Translations under genes and position numbers: made by a program | Assembly (NCBI GenBank): GCA_028715585.1 | Contig: JAQURN010000096.1 | Coordinates: forward strand, 1-5,327 | Reading direction: 5' to 3' | Length of the DNA stretch: 5,327 nucleotides | Source of the DNA: Actinomycetota bacterium | GTDB taxonomy: Bacteria; Actinomycetota; Geothermincolia; Fen-727; JAQURN01 | Part shown: in pieces, positions 4,665 to 5,327 of the stretch | Numbering within the stretch: position 1 is the stretch's first letter | Layout of the letters: each line of letters opens with the position of its first letter | Notes under the pieces: generated by a model | The model's input: the letters and a program-made list of their open reading frames with translations, nothing else | The model's database searches: none | Told to the model about the DNA's origin: nothing

Positions 4665-5327
4665 CTATCCTTTATTTATCCTTGAATACAGTTTCCTCAG
4701 CCTTCCGTACACTTCTTTGATGGTAACATATGCGCCATCATAAATCTCCCGATGTTCCTTATGAGGGTGGAAAACCCTTGTGACTTCGACTACTTTCCGA
4801 AGAGAGGAAATATCTTTGTACACGCCAAGTCCGACGAAGGCAATCAAGGCGGCTCCTCTGGCTCCAGACTCCTGAGGCTCCGCCACGCGTTCGATGTCCC
4901 TTCCCAAAACATCAGCGAGTATCTGCACCCACAAATCGCTCTTCGCCCCACCCCCGATTATGCGGAGTGAGTTCGGTCGAAATCCACATCTACCAAGAGT
5001 GTCGACTATCCACCTCGTGTGAAGCGCAACACCCTCTAGCACAGACCGAACAATATCTTCAAGTTTGTTATCCAGGCTTAAGTTTATAAAGCCACCTCTA
5101 ACAGTGGTGTCTGGAATAGGAGAGCGCTCTCCATACATCCATGGGCAGAAAATCAAGCCGTTGCTCCCAGGTGGGGATTTCAAAGCAATCTCATCCAGAT
5201 ACGAATAGATGTCATCTTTGGGAATTCCCTCAGACATTATCGGTCCAAGCTCATCCGCAAGCCACTTGAAACAGGCTCCCGCGCTCTCCATTTCGGCGAA
5301 CAAGAGATATTTCGACGGCTCGGCTGA
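4665..5327 (-). CDS. FGGY-family carbohydrate kinase (xylulokinase-like), C-terminal part, cut by the window edge
   Basis: The last 220 residues of an ATP-dependent sugar kinase; the N-terminal sugar-binding domain (roughly the first 250-280 residues) lies beyond the right edge. The reading frame is open to the edge. The visible part contains the family's CPWMYGERSP motif (residues 66-70 are GERSP), RGGFINLSL, the ATP-site GGGAKSDLW (125-133), and ESGARGAALIAFVGLG near the C-terminus. These match the ASKHA-fold second domain of the xylulokinase and gluconokinase branch. The kinases transfer phosphate from ATP to a pentulose, hexulose or sugar acid. The specificity cannot be read from this half. 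The next gene, 47 bases downstream on the same strand, is the RuBisCO-like protein, suggesting one pathway. Confidence 0.9.
   Translation of the reverse strand, partial: SAEPSKYLLFAEMESAGACFKWLADELGPIMSEGIPKDDIYSYLDEIALKSPPGSNGLIFCPWMYGERSPIPDTTVRGGFINLSLDNKLEDIVRSVLEGVALHTRWIVDTLGRCGFRPNSLRIIGGGAKSDLWVQILADVLGRDIERVAEPQESGARGAALIAFVGLGVYKDISSLRKVVEVTRVFHPHKEHREIYDGAYVTIKEVYGRLRKLYSRINKG

Noticed and set aside
1..5327. CRISPR array, insertion sequence or prophage
   Set aside because: No regularly spaced repeats, transposase, terminal inverted repeats or phage genes are visible; the HNH protein alone is not evidence of a mobile element.

Overview
The window looks like part of a bacterial chromosome with medium G+C content, probably from an anaerobic or thermophilic lineage. 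The bacterial signs are strong Shine-Dalgarno sites, TTG starts backed by such sites, a lipoprotein signal peptide, a TPP riboswitch followed by an intrinsic-terminator-like hairpin, a tRNA with encoded CCA, and a DUF1844 protein. The HNH protein is of a type I associate with Actinobacteria, Chloroflexi and Cyanobacteria. The histidine-type THI4 and the RuBisCO-like protein are more familiar from archaea and thermophilic or anaerobic bacteria. The exact phylum cannot be fixed from this window. All genes but one are on the minus strand.

Minus-strand thiamine unit (1-1346): a candidate promoter, a TPP riboswitch aptamer and a terminator hairpin precede a sulfide-type thiazole synthase (Thi4 family). 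A thiamine-phosphate synthase (thiE) follows and runs off the left edge. Together they make the thiazole half of thiamine and join it to the pyrimidine half, with feedback by thiamine pyrophosphate on the leader RNA.

Middle (1347-2516): one plus-strand gene encodes a DUF1844 protein. It is preceded by an inverted repeat that overlaps a possible -10 element. It converges, with only 9 bases between stop codons, on a two-gene minus-strand unit: a small protein with an Sm-like look, then a short lipoprotein whose C-terminal half resembles a pseudopilin tail.

Right part (2621-5327, minus strand): reading with transcription, the order is the C-terminal part of an FGGY sugar kinase (cut by the right edge), a RuBisCO-like protein of form IV character, an HNH endonuclease and a tRNA-Arg(CCG). 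The tRNA begins only 4 bases after the HNH stop codon. The kinase and RuBisCO-like genes are 47 bases apart and are the best candidate here for an undescribed pathway: a phosphorylated ketose or sugar acid made by the kinase could be the substrate of the RuBisCO-like enzyme. That link is inferred from gene order and family knowledge only.
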